Part shown: piece by piece, positions 8,882 to 18,059 of the stretch | Numbering within the stretch: position 1 is the stretch's first letter | Layout: each line of letters opens with the position of its first letter | Assembly: GCA_017532885.1 (NCBI GenBank) | Contig: JAFXIS010000048.1 | Coordinates: forward strand, 1-33,201 | Source: Alistipes sp. | GTDB lineage: Bacteria; Bacteroidota; Bacteroidia; Bacteroidales; Rikenellaceae | Length of the DNA: 33,201 nt | Direction: 5' to 3' | The notes under the pieces: generated by a model | The model's input: only the letters and a program-made list of their open reading frames with translations | What the model was told of the DNA's origin: nothing | Database searches by the model: none | Made by a program: the position numbers and the translations under genes

Positions 8882-8913
8882 CAAATTTAGCGTAAAATGT
8901 CTAATTTTGCAAT
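8882..8913 (-). promoter_or_regulatory. Candidate promoter of the M23 pair
   Basis: The minus strand has TAAATTTG (complement of 8882-8889), a perfect TAnnTTTG box. ATTG lies 20 nt upstream (complement of 8910-8913) as a weak -33 element. It is interleaved with the plus-strand alaS box at 8902-8909, so the two promoters may compete. Confidence 0.5.
8902..8909 (+). promoter_or_regulatory. Candidate -7 box of the alaS-gpmI operon
   Basis: TAATTTTG matches the TAnnTTTG consensus. No convincing TTTG box is seen at the expected distance upstream. The predicted 5' leader is about 60 nt and contains the direct repeats at 8925-8958. Confidence 0.45.
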
Positions 8914-8924
8914 CCGTTATGAGT

Positions 8925-8958
8925 TAATAACGCCAAGTTACGAAATAATAACGCTAAG
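8925..8958 (+). repeat. Helically phased direct repeat in the alaS leader
   Basis: TAATAACGCCAAG (8925-8937) is repeated as TAATAACGCTAAG (8946-8958). That is 12 of 13 bases, with a 21-bp start-to-start distance, i.e. two DNA helical turns. It could be an operator or a leader RNA feature. Chance is not excluded in this AT-rich stretch. Confidence 0.5.
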
Positions 8959-8978
8959 AATAACAAAAACAATATACA

Positions 8979-11597
8979 ATGGAATCAAACAAAATCAGAC
9001 AAGCATTCTTGGATTTCTTCTCTTCCAAGGAGCATACTATCGTGCCCTCGGCACCTATGGTCGTTAAGAATGACCCCACCTTGATGTTTACAAATGCGGG
9101 TATGAACCAGTTTAAGGATATCTTCTTGGGTAATGCTCCGCGCTTCACGCCTCGTGCAGCCGATACGCAGAAGTGTCTGCGCGTGTCGGGTAAGCACAAC
9201 GACTTGGAGGAGGTAGGTCACGATACCTATCACCACACAATGTTCGAGATGTTGGGTAACTGGTCTTTTGGCGACTACTTCAAGAAGGAGGCTATCGCTT
9301 GGGCATGGGAGCTATTGACCGAGGTTTACGGCTTGGATAAGAGCCGCCTGTATGCTACCGTCTTCGAGGGTTCGGACGAGGATGGCGTACCCTTCGACCA
9401 GGAGGCATACGACTATTGGAAGCAGTATCTGCCCGAGGACCACATCATCCGCGGTAATAAGCACGACAACTTCTGGGAGATGGGTGAAACAGGTCCTTGC
9501 GGCCCTTGTAGCGAGATTCACTTCGACTTGCGCGATGAGGAGGAGGTGGCCAAAATCCCCGGTCGCGAGATGGTCAATATGAGCCACCCTCATGTTATCG
9601 AGATTTGGAACCTTGTGTTCATGCAGTTCAACCGCAAGGCAAATGGCGAGTTGGAGCCACTGCCCGCAAAGCATGTTGATACAGGTATGGGCTTCGAGCG
9701 CCTTTGTATGATTCTTCAGGGCAAGAAGTCAAACTACGATACCGATGTCTTCCAGCCTACAATCTCGCGCATCGCTGCTATGGCAGGTAAGAAGTATGGC
9801 GAGGATGAGAAGGCAGATGTGGCTATGCGCGTTATCGCCGACCACTTGCGTGCTATCACATTCTCGATTGCCGACGGTCAGCTTCCGGCAAATGCCAAGG
9901 CGGGTTATGTTATCCGCCGTATCTTGCGCCGTGCTGTGCGTTATGGCTATACATATTTGGGCTTCAATGAGCCTACATTGTGCAAGTTGGTTGCAGGCTT
10001 GGTTGAGCAGATGGGTCATCAGTTCCCCGAGCTTAAGCAGCAGCAGACTTTGGTTGAGCGCGTAATCGAAGAGGAGGAGGCATCATTCTTGCGTACTTTG
10101 GCTACGGGTATCAACCTTTTGGATAGAGTTATTGCCAAGGTCGGCAAGGGTGGCGTTATCTCGGGCAAGGATGCCTTTGAGTTGTATGACACCTTCGGCT
10201 TCCCTATCGACCTGACGGAGCTTATCGCTCGCGAGCAGGGCGTGGAGATTGACCTTGAGGGCTTTGAGAAGGAGTTGCAGGCGCAGAAGGAGCGTTCTCG
10301 CAACGCCGCAGCACAGGATATCGACGATTGGCAGGAGCTTCGCTCAATCGAGCAGTGCGAGTTTGTCGGTTATGATACCTTGACTGCACCTATCCATATC
10401 GCACGCTATCGTCGCGTGACATCTAAGGGTAAGACCACATATCAGCTGGTATTCGACCAGACTCCGTTCTATGGTAATTCGGGAGGTCAGATTGGCGATA
10501 CGGGCTATATCGAGAGTGCTAACGAGAAGGTGGATATCATCGCCACAGAGAAGGAAAATGGCCTTATTATCCATATCGTGGCAAAGTTGCCCGAGAATCT
10601 TGAGGCAGAGTTTACCGCTGTTGTAGACTCGGCAAAGCGTCAGGCTGCAGCCAATAACCACACAGCAACCCACTTGTTGGACCAGGCGTTGCGTCAGGTT
10701 TTGGGTACACATGTCGAGCAGAAGGGCTCGATGGTTACTCCGCAGGGCTTGCGCTTCGACTTTTCACACTTCCAGAAGGTTTCGGCTGAGGAGCTCCGCG
10801 AGGTTGAGCGCGTTGTGAATCGCTTGATTCGCCAGAATAATCCTTTGGAGGAGAATCGCGAGGCTACAATGGAGCAGGCTAACGCTATGGGAGCTATCGC
10901 CTTGTTCGGCGAGAAGTATGGCGACAAGGTGCGCGTAGTGAAGTTTGGTGATTCGGTAGAGTTGTGTGGTGGTACTCACACCTCGGCAACAGGTACTATC
11001 GGAATGTTCAAGATTTTGAGCGAGAGCGCAATTTCAGCCGGTGTACGCCGTATTGAGGCTGTAACGGCCGAGCGTGCCGAGGAGATGCTTTACGCAATGG
11101 AGTCACAGATTCAGGGTATTTCGCAGTTGGTAAACAGCCCGAAGGTCGAGGCTGCAATTACCAAGATGCTGGAGAGTAACAACGCTTTGCAGAAGGAGTT
11201 GGAGGAGTTGCACAAGCAGCAGATAGACGCTTTGGTCGAGAAGATTATCGCTGAGCGTCCCGAGGGCGAGGAGGTATTCCTCGTAGCGCGCCAATTCAAC
11301 TTCGCAACCAATATGTTGAAGAATTTGGCCTATGCTTTGCGTGCTAAGGCTTCGAATGTGGTTATGGTTGCGGGTATTGCAGACCCCGTTAAGCCTAACC
11401 TCTCAATTGTTCTTGGCGACGATATCGTAGCTAAGGGAGTTGATGCGGGTGCTGTTATCCGCGAGGCTGCCAAGTTGTTCAATGGTGGCGGTGGCGGCCA
11501 GAAGTTCTTTGCTACGGCAGGTGGTAAGGATGTGAATGGCTTGCAGGCAGCAATCGACAAGGCTGTGGAGATTATTATGGCAAAATTAAACGCATAA
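8979..11597 (+). CDS. alaS: Alanyl-tRNA synthetase
   Basis: This class II synthetase charges tRNA-Ala and edits mischarged Ser/Gly. The 872 residues are full length. The aminoacylation core shows [17 protein letters not shown] and GMGFERL. The editing domain has the zinc-binding HTATH (His561, His565) and CGGTH (Cys663, His667). The glycine-rich C-Ala domain is at the end ([16 protein letters not shown]). The ATG chosen gives the normal N-terminus ([14 protein letters not shown]). Gene gpmI follows after 4 bp, so the two are probably one transcript. Regulation may involve the phased direct repeats in the leader, which is inference. Confidence 0.98.
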   Translation: MESNKIRQAFLDFFSSKEHTIVPSAPMVVKNDPTLMFTNAGMNQFKDIFLGNAPRFTPRAADTQKCLRVSGKHNDLEEVGHDTYHHTMFEMLGNWSFGDYFKKEAIAWAWELLTEVYGLDKSRLYATVFEGSDEDGVPFDQEAYDYWKQYLPEDHIIRGNKHDNFWEMGETGPCGPCSEIHFDLRDEEEVAKIPGREMVNMSHPHVIEIWNLVFMQFNRKANGELEPLPAKHVDTGMGFERLCMILQGKKSNYDTDVFQPTISRIAAMAGKKYGEDEKADVAMRVIADHLRAITFSIADGQLPANAKAGYVIRRILRRAVRYGYTYLGFNEPTLCKLVAGLVEQMGHQFPELKQQQTLVERVIEEEEASFLRTLATGINLLDRVIAKVGKGGVISGKDAFELYDTFGFPIDLTELIAREQGVEIDLEGFEKELQAQKERSRNAAAQDIDDWQELRSIEQCEFVGYDTLTAPIHIARYRRVTSKGKTTYQLVFDQTPFYGNSGGQIGDTGYIESANEKVDIIATEKENGLIIHIVAKLPENLEAEFTAVVDSAKRQAAANNHTATHLLDQALRQVLGTHVEQKGSMVTPQGLRFDFSHFQKVSAEELREVERVVNRLIRQNNPLEENREATMEQANAMGAIALFGEKYGDKVRVVKFGDSVELCGGTHTSATGTIGMFKILSESAISAGVRRIEAVTAERAEEMLYAMESQIQGISQLVNSPKVEAAITKMLESNNALQKELEELHKQQIDALVEKIIAERPEGEEVFLVARQFNFATNMLKNLAYALRAKASNVVMVAGIADPVKPNLSIVLGDDIVAKGVDAGAVIREAAKLFNGGGGGQKFFATAGGKDVNGLQAAIDKAVEIIMAKLNA

Positions 11598-11601
11598 AGA
11601 T

Positions 11602-13125
11602 ATGAGTAACAAAGTATTATTGATGATTTTGGATGGCTGGGGAATCGGCAATGGCACAAAGTCGGATGTCATTTCACAGATTCACCCTGCCTATATCTCG
11701 GCTATGACCGAGAAGTATCCTCACGCAGAGTTGCGTACCGATGGCGAGAATGTAGGTCTGCCTAACGGCCAGATGGGTAACTCGGAGGTAGGTCACCTTA
11801 ACATTGGTGCCGGTCGAGTTGTTTATCAGGACTTGGTGAAGATTAACCGCGCTTGCGCCGACAACTCAATCTACGAGAATGAGGAGATTGTAAAGGCTTT
11901 TGAGTATGCCAAGGCTAATGGCGTGAATGTTCACTTTATGGGTCTTACTTCGGATGGTGGCGTTCACTCTTCAATCGAGCACCTCTACAAGTTGGCAGAG
12001 ATTGCTGCAAAGTATGGCATCGAGAACACCTTTGTTCACTGCTTTATGGATGGTCGCGATACCGACCCCAAGAGTGGTAAGGGCTTTATTGCCGATGTCG
12101 AGGCTGCACTCGCAGAGCGTACCGGTAAGATCGCTTCTATTATTGGTCGCTACTACGCTATGGACCGTGATAAGCGCTGGGAGCGTGTTAAGGTTGCTTA
12201 TGATTTGTTGGTAAATGGTGTTGGTGACGCTGCTACCGATATGGTCGAGGCTATGCAGCGCTCTTACGACGAGGGCATTACCGACGAGTTTGTGAAGCCT
12301 ATCGTTCGCATCGACGAGAATGGCGAGGTTATCGGCCGTATCAAGCCAAACGACTTGGTTATCTTCTATAACTATCGTAACGACCGCGCTAAGGAGATTA
12401 CAATCGTTCTTACACAGCAGGATATGCCCGAGGAGGGTATGCACACCATGCCGTTGTATTACTGCTGTATGACCCCTTATGATGCGAAATTTGAGGGCTT
12501 GCACATCCTGTTCGACAAGGAGAATGTCCGCAATACTATCGGCGAGTATGTATCATCTTTGGGTCTGTCGCAGTTGCGTATTGCCGAGACCGAGAAGTAT
12601 GCCCATGTAACCTTCTTCCTTAATGGTGGCCGTGAGGCTGAGTTCGAGAACGAGTCGCGTATTTTGGTCGCTTCGCCCAAGGTCGCAACTTATGACCTTC
12701 AGCCCGAAATGTCAGCTTATGAGGTTAAGGATAAGTTGGTTGTAGCACTTGGTGAGCAGAAGTTTGACTTTATCTGCTTGAACTTCGCTAATGGCGATAT
12801 GGTAGGCCATACGGGCGTTTATGAGGCTATTGAGAAGGCTGTGAAGGCTGTTGATGAGTGCGTGTCGGAGGTTGTCGAGGCTGCAAAGGCTAACGGCTAT
12901 GAGGTTGTTATGATTGCCGACCACGGTAATGCCGATAACGCAGTGAATGAGGATGGTACTCCCAATACAGCTCACTCACTCAATCCTGTACCCATCGTGG
13001 TAGTATCGGATAGAGTGAAGAGCGTCAAGAATGGTATTTTGGCAGATGTCGCTCCTACGGTTTTGAAACTTATGGGCTTGGAGCAGCCTAAGGAGATGAC
13101 CGGCGAGGCGTTGGTTGAGTTGTAA
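11602..13125 (+). CDS. gpmI: 2,3-bisphosphoglycerate-independent phosphoglycerate mutase
   Basis: This glycolytic/gluconeogenic enzyme interconverts 3- and 2-phosphoglycerate using two Mn ions and a phosphoserine intermediate. The 507 residues are typical. The N-terminal [10 protein letters not shown] carries the first metal aspartate (Asp11). [14 protein letters not shown] contains the catalytic Ser61. The C-terminal [11 protein letters not shown] carries further metal ligands. It sits 4 bp after alaS. A hairpin with a T-rich tail at 13306-13340 is the best candidate for the end of this transcript, after a repeat element. Confidence 0.98.
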   Translation: MSNKVLLMILDGWGIGNGTKSDVISQIHPAYISAMTEKYPHAELRTDGENVGLPNGQMGNSEVGHLNIGAGRVVYQDLVKINRACADNSIYENEEIVKAFEYAKANGVNVHFMGLTSDGGVHSSIEHLYKLAEIAAKYGIENTFVHCFMDGRDTDPKSGKGFIADVEAALAERTGKIASIIGRYYAMDRDKRWERVKVAYDLLVNGVGDAATDMVEAMQRSYDEGITDEFVKPIVRIDENGEVIGRIKPNDLVIFYNYRNDRAKEITIVLTQQDMPEEGMHTMPLYYCCMTPYDAKFEGLHILFDKENVRNTIGEYVSSLGLSQLRIAETEKYAHVTFFLNGGREAEFENESRILVASPKVATYDLQPEMSAYEVKDKLVVALGEQKFDFICLNFANGDMVGHTGVYEAIEKAVKAVDECVSEVVEAAKANGYEVVMIADHGNADNAVNEDGTPNTAHSLNPVPIVVVSDRVKSVKNGILADVAPTVLKLMGLEQPKEMTGEALVEL

Positions 13126-13183
13126 TATAACTATTATATTTATATAATGTAACCGGGTTGTATCCCTATTTTGGGCTTGTAGC

Positions 13184-13265
13184 GTCATTCTGAGCATTTG
13201 TTTTTAGACTCTCACGGTCGCTAACACTCCCTCAGAGTGACGAAAAACAAATGCGTGAGAATCTC
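13184..13265 (+). repeat. Nested dispersed palindromic repeat (element within element)
   Basis: The outer ends are GTCATTCTGAG (13184-13194) and GTGAGAATCTC (13255-13265). They pair through ATTCT/AGAAT and a perfect 12-bp stem (13194-13205 with 13243-13254). Inside, on the minus strand, is a second complete element with ends GTCACTCTGAG and GTGAGAGTCT (13206-13241). This inner copy closely matches 6796-6831. The surrounding gap of 244 bp has no gene. Confidence 0.75.
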
Positions 13266-13305
13266 TTTTTGGAAAGCAAGTCTAAGTGATATAAATTCGT
13301 AATGT

Positions 13306-13340
13306 AATGCCGTCTGGACTTTCCCAAACGGCATTATTTT
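13306..13340 (+). terminator. Candidate rho-independent terminator after gpmI
   Basis: AATGCCGTCTGG (13306-13317) pairs with CCCAAACGGCATT (13323-13335) over about 12 bp with one mismatch. A T-rich stretch follows. Confidence 0.6.
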
Positions 13341-13341
13341 A

Positions 13342-13349
13342 TTACTTTT
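13342..13349 (+). promoter_or_regulatory. Candidate -7 box of proC
   Basis: TACTTTTG fits TAnnTTTG and ends 20 bp before the proC ATG. The upstream TTTG box is poor (TTTC at the expected spacing). Together with the terminator just before it, this argues against any proC start upstream of 13370. Confidence 0.4.
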
Positions 13350-13369
13350 GTGTAAAAGTATTATACGCT

Positions 13370-14164
13370 ATGAAAATTGCAATTATTGGAGCAGGTAATA
13401 TGGGAAGTGCCATAGCCTGCGGATTGGCTGCAACGGGCCACTGCTCGGAGGGCGAGATAGTATGCTCGAATCCGTCGATGCCTAAATTGGAGCGACTGAA
13501 GCAACAGTACGATATTATCTCTGTAACAACCGATAATCTTGCAGCCGCGAAGAATGCCGATATCGTGGTGTTAGCTGTCAAACCGTGGTTGGCGGAGAGC
13601 GTTGTGCGGGAGATTAAATCGGCGTTTGGCAAGCCTGGACAGATATTTATCTCGGTAGTTGCCGAGGTTACATTTTCGACGCTACGCGAGTGGTTGGCGG
13701 ATGCTGAGTGTCAGCCTGCAATTTTCCGCGTAATTCCCAATACTGCTATCAGCGTTGGCGAGAGTATGACCTTTGTGGCGGCAGATGGTGCTACGGAGGA
13801 GCAAACGGAGCTTGTGGTTAAGATTTTCGAGTATATGGGCGAGGCGATGCTCGTTAGCGAAAAGATTTTGGAGGTCGGTATGGTCTTGGCTTCGTGCGGT
13901 ATAGCTTTCGCTTTGCGTTATGTGCGTGCAGCGGCAGAGGGTGGTGTTGAGTTGGGCGTTCCGGCCCAGCAGGCAACCCGCATAGTGGCAGCTACGCTGA
14001 AGGGTGCGGCAGAGCTTTTATTGCGCAATGATTCGCATCCCGAGCAGGAGATTGATAAGGTTACCACCGCAGGCGGAATAACCATCAAGGGCCTTAATGA
14101 AATGGAACACGCCGGCTTTTCGTCGGCTGTAATCCGAGGGCTGAAAGCAAGTGCAGGGAAGTAG
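13370..14164 (+). CDS. proC: Pyrroline-5-carboxylate reductase
   Basis: This catalyses the last step of proline synthesis, NAD(P)H-dependent reduction of pyrroline-5-carboxylate. From the ATG at 13370 the protein has 264 residues. It begins with the Rossmann motif MKIAIIGAGNMGSAIACGL, has the central VAVKP-like LAVKPW, and the C-terminal family signature (TTAGGITIKGL followed by a small-residue helix). An in-frame ATG at 13307 would add 21 residues, but it lies within a terminator hairpin and upstream of a promoter-like box, so it is rejected. It is a single-gene unit ending at a strong bidirectional terminator. Confidence 0.95.
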   Translation: MKIAIIGAGNMGSAIACGLAATGHCSEGEIVCSNPSMPKLERLKQQYDIISVTTDNLAAAKNADIVVLAVKPWLAESVVREIKSAFGKPGQIFISVVAEVTFSTLREWLADAECQPAIFRVIPNTAISVGESMTFVAADGATEEQTELVVKIFEYMGEAMLVSEKILEVGMVLASCGIAFALRYVRAAAEGGVELGVPAQQATRIVAATLKGAAELLLRNDSHPEQEIDKVTTAGGITIKGLNEMEHAGFSSAVIRGLKASAGK

Positions 14165-14190
14165 GGTGGTAGTAAATAGGGTGGAGAGAT

Positions 14191-14220
14191 AAAAAGGGCG
14201 GAACAATTTCCGCCCTTTTT
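14191..14220. terminator. Bidirectional rho-independent terminator between proC and a convergent gene
   Basis: A perfect 13-bp stem (14191-14203 with 14208-14220) has a 4-nt loop, with A-run and T-run on the two arms. It can therefore terminate proC on the plus strand and the D-2-hydroxyacid dehydrogenase operon on the minus strand. Confidence 0.9.
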
Positions 14221-14238
14221 CTGTTTTGTATGATATTG

Positions 14239-15180
14239 TTATTTCGCCTGATATGTCTTGATGTTTTGTACAATGCAGTCGATTAGTCGCTTTAGTGATG
14301 CCTCGGCCGACCATGCGTTGTGGGGCGATGCCAACAAGCGATACTTATCCTTTATATTATATAAAGGTGACTCGCGCAAAGGCTCGCGAGAGAATACATC
14401 GAGTGCTGCGCCACGGATTTTTCCACTATCGAGAGCCTCGGCAAGAGCCTCCTCGTCGATGATGCCACCGCGTGCTACATTTATAATTATTGCCGAAGAT
14501 TTCATCTTCTCGAACTCCTCTCGGCCAATCAGATTGCGGGTTTTGTCGCTCAATGGGCAGTGTATTGAAACAATGTCAGATGACGATAGTAACTCATTAA
14601 GGTCCAATCTTTTATATGGCTCACCTCGACTAACCCCCGATGTCGAATAATAGTTTACCTCGCAGCCGAAAGCCTCAGCTAAGCGTGCCACCTCGCGACC
14701 AATATTGCCCAAACCGATAATTCCCCACTTTTTACCTCTGACCTGCGAGGTGGGGCGGTCGTAATTAAACAGGTAATCCGCTGCGGCATAACGACCCGAC
14801 TTGAAGTATTCGTCGTAATAGACTACCTCGCGCAAGAGGGCAATAGCCGAGCCAATGGTTGTTTCAGCTACCGAGTAGGTCGAGTAGCCAACGGCGTTCT
14901 TGACCTCTACGCCATGTGCTGCTGCGGCCTCCAAATCGACATTGTTCATGCCCGTTGCGGCTACGCAGATAAGTCTTAGGTCGGGTAGCGCGGCGATGGT
15001 GTCGGCATCCAAAATCGTCTTGTTTGCAATGATGATTTCTGCACCTTTTGACCTTTCTAAAATCTGATTGCGATGGGTGATGTCATAACCCGTATAATCG
15101 CCTAAAGCTTTGATTGCAGAGATGTCGGTCCCGCCAATCGAATATTCGTCTAAAAATACTATTTTCATATTGTTACGCAT
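14239..15180 (-). CDS. D-2-hydroxyacid dehydrogenase (NAD-dependent)
   Basis: This oxidoreductase of the D-isomer-specific 2-hydroxyacid dehydrogenase family interconverts a 2-oxoacid and its D-hydroxyacid. The 313 residues show the Rossmann motif GIIGLGNIGREVARLAEAF, the family signature NVARGGIIDEEALAEAL with DVFSREPL, and the active-site histidine in PHNAWSAEA. The substrate is not readable; glycerate/hydroxypyruvate or a D-lactate-type substrate are the usual options. The start at 15180 overlaps the upstream tcdA-like gene by 8 bp. An alternative ATG at 15168 gives MKIVFLDEYS and is equally plausible. It is the last gene of a three-gene minus-strand run. Confidence 0.9.
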   Translation of the reverse strand: MRNNMKIVFLDEYSIGGTDISAIKALGDYTGYDITHRNQILERSKGAEIIIANKTILDADTIAALPDLRLICVAATGMNNVDLEAAAAHGVEVKNAVGYSTYSVAETTIGSAIALLREVVYYDEYFKSGRYAAADYLFNYDRPTSQVRGKKWGIIGLGNIGREVARLAEAFGCEVNYYSTSGVSRGEPYKRLDLNELLSSSDIVSIHCPLSDKTRNLIGREEFEKMKSSAIIINVARGGIIDEEALAEALDSGKIRGAALDVFSREPLRESPLYNIKDKYRLLASPHNAWSAEASLKRLIDCIVQNIKTYQAK

Positions 15181-15901
15181 TAAATTCGTTTATTAATCCT
15201 CGTATTACCACCGATGCGCAGCCTATGCCGAACAGGGCAGGAATGTATGATATTGTTCCGGTGTTGGACTTTTTGTTTTGCTCTTCGCAAAGTATCATTG
15301 CGCCTTCGCGTACCGGTTCGGGTGAAAAGACCGCCGTGAAGCCCTTGCGGATACCTATCTTGTGGAGTCGCTTGCGCAACATATGTGCCAGCGGGCAGTG
15401 GTGGGTCTTTGCGATGTCGCAAATCTCCATCTTCGTAGGGTCGGTCTTTGCGCCGGCACCCATGGAACTTACAAGCGGAATCTGGCGGTTAAGTGCTCCC
15501 TTGATGAGAGCCAATTTGGGCGAGAGGGTGTCTATTGCATCGACAATATAGTCGAAGTGGTCGGCGTCGAGCAGTGCGTCGGTTTCGTCATCCTTGATAA
15601 AACGATTTACGACCGTAAGCTCGATTTCGGGGTTTATATCTCGCAATCGCTCTGCCATTAGGTCTGCTTTCTCGCGCCCTATGGTGGAGTGGAGTGCTAT
15701 GAGTTGGCGATTGATGTTGGTCGCAGATACCGTGTCGGCATCGGCTATGGTCATACGCCCCACGCCTGCGCGAGCAATCATCTCGGCGGCATAAGCACCT
15801 ACGCCTCCAAGTCCGACAACGAGGACATTCGCTTTGCGTAGCATGTCAAGTTTTTCTTCGCCCAATAATAATTCTGTTCTCTCTAACCAGCTGTTATTCA
15901 T
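15173..15901 (-). CDS. tcdA: tRNA threonylcarbamoyladenosine dehydratase (TcdA/ThiF-MoeB fold)
   Basis: This E1-like ATP-dependent enzyme is predicted to cyclise t6A37 of tRNA to ct6A. The 242 residues include the adenylate-binding VLVVGLGGVGAYAAEMIARAG, the acidic end of the second strand (IADADTVSATNINRQL) and DAIDTLSPK. The TcdA-type C-terminal region follows (HHCPLAHMLRKRLHKIGI, then FTAVFSPEPVREG). The length and this C-terminal block separate it from ThiF or MoeB. It lies 8 bp after the tatD-type gene and overlaps the next gene, indicating an operon. Confidence 0.92.
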   Translation of the reverse strand: MNNSWLERTELLLGEEKLDMLRKANVLVVGLGGVGAYAAEMIARAGVGRMTIADADTVSATNINRQLIALHSTIGREKADLMAERLRDINPEIELTVVNRFIKDDETDALLDADHFDYIVDAIDTLSPKLALIKGALNRQIPLVSSMGAGAKTDPTKMEICDIAKTHHCPLAHMLRKRLHKIGIRKGFTAVFSPEPVREGAMILCEEQNKKSNTGTISYIPALFGIGCASVVIRGLINEFNA

Positions 15902-15909
15902 CTACTTTA

Positions 15910-16488
15910 CTAAAAAATTCTGTTCCAATTTTCGTGTGTGGCAGCTATCAACTCCTCGGTCGATACACCTCGCAAGTGGGCGATTTCCCGATAGATATCC
16001 TCAATTGATAATCCACTCTCGTCGGTTTCGACAAATAGTTGCGATAGAGGTGTGGCACGCAACGCTTCGATACTTTTCGGAGAGCGTGCTGTGCGATGCC
16101 CGAAGGATAAGAAATATCCTCTTTTAATCGCTGCCTCGGCTTGCGTTTTTGAACCTATAAAGCCATGAAATATAACCGTTTTAAGGGAATATCTCAACAA
16201 AAGGTTCATGGTCGGCTCAAATGCCTTTACGCAATGTAAAACAACGGGTTTCCCGGTTCGTTGAGCAATCTCTAATTGCCGGCAAAACAACTCCTCCTGC
16301 CTGGTGCGGTCTACCTCGCAGGCGTAGTCCAAACCAATCTCGCCAATGGCATCGGCTGAGGTAAACTGTTCGTCGCAAACCTCGGAAATCTCTATCTTCT
16401 CTGCATTCCACGGATGTATTCCAACGGCATGCAACTCGGTATGCCGATTGGTGAAATTGTGGGTATGTATGTCGATAAAACCTCTCAT
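15910..16488 (-). CDS. TatD-family metal-dependent hydrolase (short form)
   Basis: This is a predicted metal-dependent DNase-like hydrolase with a TIM-barrel fold. At 192 residues it is shorter than E. coli TatD (about 260). It still keeps the metal ligands in order: HTH (His8, His10), Glu50 in GEIGLD, His85 in VLHCVKAFE, His108 in IFHGF and Asp156 in VETDESG. The shortening is therefore in loops rather than the active site, and a similar short form is common in Bacteroidota. It is the first gene of the tatD-tcdA-dehydrogenase run. A perfect TAAATTTG box sits only 8 bp before the ATG, so the message may be almost leaderless. Confidence 0.88.
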   Translation of the reverse strand: MRGFIDIHTHNFTNRHTELHAVGIHPWNAEKIEISEVCDEQFTSADAIGEIGLDYACEVDRTRQEELFCRQLEIAQRTGKPVVLHCVKAFEPTMNLLLRYSLKTVIFHGFIGSKTQAEAAIKRGYFLSFGHRTARSPKSIEALRATPLSQLFVETDESGLSIEDIYREIAHLRGVSTEELIAATHENWNRIF

Positions 16489-16495
16489 CTGCCTA

Positions 16496-16503
16496 CAAAT
16501 TTA
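16496..16503 (-). promoter_or_regulatory. Candidate -7 box of the tatD-type operon
   Basis: The minus strand reads TAAATTTG, ending 8 nt upstream of the ATG. A CAAA (minus-strand TTTG, 16528-16531) lies 24 nt upstream as a loosely spaced -33 box. The predicted start would fall at or within a few bases of the initiation codon. Confidence 0.45.
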
Positions 16504-16576
16504 GAGAAAATTATGAAAAAATGGCTCCAAATCGAAATAATAACTCAAATAATGGTAAAAAGTGTAAAAAAAATCG

Positions 16577-16584
16577 TATCTTCG
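16577..16584 (+). promoter_or_regulatory. Candidate -7 box of the nqr operon
   Basis: TATCTTCG is one mismatch from TAnnTTTG. No clear TTTG box is seen upstream. It would give an AT-rich leader of about 110 nt before nqrA (16591-16701), in which I see no strong structure. Confidence 0.35.
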
Positions 16585-16701
16585 TGCGCGTTTTTATGGG
16601 AAGATGTAAATGAGGAGATAATAACGACGAGGATAAACAGAGAGAAAATTAAACTATATACACAAATTACACTTAATTAAATCAATTTTAATAACAAATC
16701 T

Positions 16702-18057
16702 ATGTCGAAAATCATTAAACTACGAAAAGGTCTCGACATCAATCTTCAGGGAAAGGCTGCCGAGTCATTGGTTGAAGTACCAGTGGCTGCCGAGTATGCT
16801 GTTTCTCCTCTGGATTATGAGGGCGTGACTCCGAAGCTGTTGGTGAAGGTAGGCGACAAGGTGAAGGCTGGTACGCCGTTGTTCTTCGATAAGAACAATA
16901 CCCGCGTGCTTTATACTTCTCCTGTCAGCGGTACCGTGTCGGCTGTGAATCGTGGCGAGAAGCGTAAGGTGCTGAATGTTACGGTAGCTGCTGATAAGGA
17001 ACAGGTTTCTGAGGAGTTTGCAACTCTTAATCTTGAGAAGGCTACCCGCGAGGAGGTTATCGAGATGTTGCTCAAATCAGGTTTGTGGACGATGATTCTT
17101 CAGCGTCCTTACGGCATTGTTGCCAATCCCGCCGATATGCCTAAGGCTGTGTTTGTATCGGCTTTTGACTCAGCACCTTTGGCTGCTGACTTCAACTTTG
17201 CGTTGAAGGGCGAGAAGGCTGCTTTGCAGAAGGGTTTTGAGGTGTTGGCAAAGTTGGCTGGTCAGAAACCCCATCTTTCGGTGCGTGCTAAAGCAGAGGG
17301 TGAGATGACATCGCTTAATGGCGTTGAACTTCACACTTTTGAGGGTAAGCACCCTGTTGGTAATGTGGGTGTTCAGATTCACCATATCGACCCGATTGCC
17401 AAGGGCGACATTGTGTGGACCGTTGCTATTCAGGATGTAGCGGCTATCGGTCGCTTGTTCCTCACCGGTAAGGTTGATTTGCACAAGGTTGTTGCTCTTA
17501 CAGGTAGCGAGGTCGAGAATCCTAAGTACTACCGCATCATCAGCGGCGCTCCCGTTGCATCTATCGTAAAGGGCAATATCAAGGCTCAGAAGGAGGGTGA
17601 TAAGGTGCGTATTATCTCTGGTAATGTGCTTACAGGTAAGAAGGTTGCCGAGGATGGCTTCATTACAGCTACTGCATCGCAGATTACTGTTATCCCCGAG
17701 GGTGACAAGTATGAGATGTTGGGTTGGATTGCTCCCCGCTTCGGTAAGTTCTCTACTTCTCGCTCATATTTCTCATGGCTCTGCCCGAAGAAGCAGTACA
17801 AACTCGATACTAACCTCAATGGTGGTCCTCGTGCATTTGTTGTGACAGGTCTTTTCGAGCAGTATTTGCCTATGGACATCTATCCGATGTATCTGTTCAA
17901 GGCTATCATCGCCAACGACATCGACAAGATGGAGAACTTGGGTATCTACGAGATTGTGGAGGAGGATGTTGCTCTTTGTGAGTTCGTCGATCCTTCAAAG
18001 ACCGAGATTCAGACTTTGGTCCGCAATGGTATTAACTTAATGATTAAGGAGTGTTAA
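16702..18057 (+). CDS. nqrA: Na+-translocating NADH:quinone reductase subunit A
   Basis: This is the cytoplasmic-side subunit of the Na+-NQR complex, which oxidises NADH, reduces quinone and exports Na+. The 451 residues match NqrA length. The N-terminus (KIIKLRKGLDINLQGKA) and the biotinyl/lipoyl-like segment VKVGDKVKAGTPLFFDKN are family features. The conserved FVVTGLFEQYLPMDIYPMYL lies near the C-terminus. It opens a six-gene operon in the canonical A-F order. The family has no enzymatic cofactor in NqrA itself. Confidence 0.97.
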   Translation: MSKIIKLRKGLDINLQGKAAESLVEVPVAAEYAVSPLDYEGVTPKLLVKVGDKVKAGTPLFFDKNNTRVLYTSPVSGTVSAVNRGEKRKVLNVTVAADKEQVSEEFATLNLEKATREEVIEMLLKSGLWTMILQRPYGIVANPADMPKAVFVSAFDSAPLAADFNFALKGEKAALQKGFEVLAKLAGQKPHLSVRAKAEGEMTSLNGVELHTFEGKHPVGNVGVQIHHIDPIAKGDIVWTVAIQDVAAIGRLFLTGKVDLHKVVALTGSEVENPKYYRIISGAPVASIVKGNIKAQKEGDKVRIISGNVLTGKKVAEDGFITATASQITVIPEGDKYEMLGWIAPRFGKFSTSRSYFSWLCPKKQYKLDTNLNGGPRAFVVTGLFEQYLPMDIYPMYLFKAIIANDIDKMENLGIYEIVEEDVALCEFVDPSKTEIQTLVRNGINLMIKEC

Positions 18058-18059
18058 TT

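Noticed and set aside
13307..13369. Longer proC start with 21 extra residues
   Set aside because: The extension overlaps a terminator hairpin and a promoter-like box, and the family begins at MKIAIIGAG.
16414..16680. An 88-codon plus-strand frame between the tatD-type gene and nqrA
   Set aside because: It starts inside the tatD-type gene in antisense, is composed of AT-rich leader sequence and overlaps the nqr promoter region.
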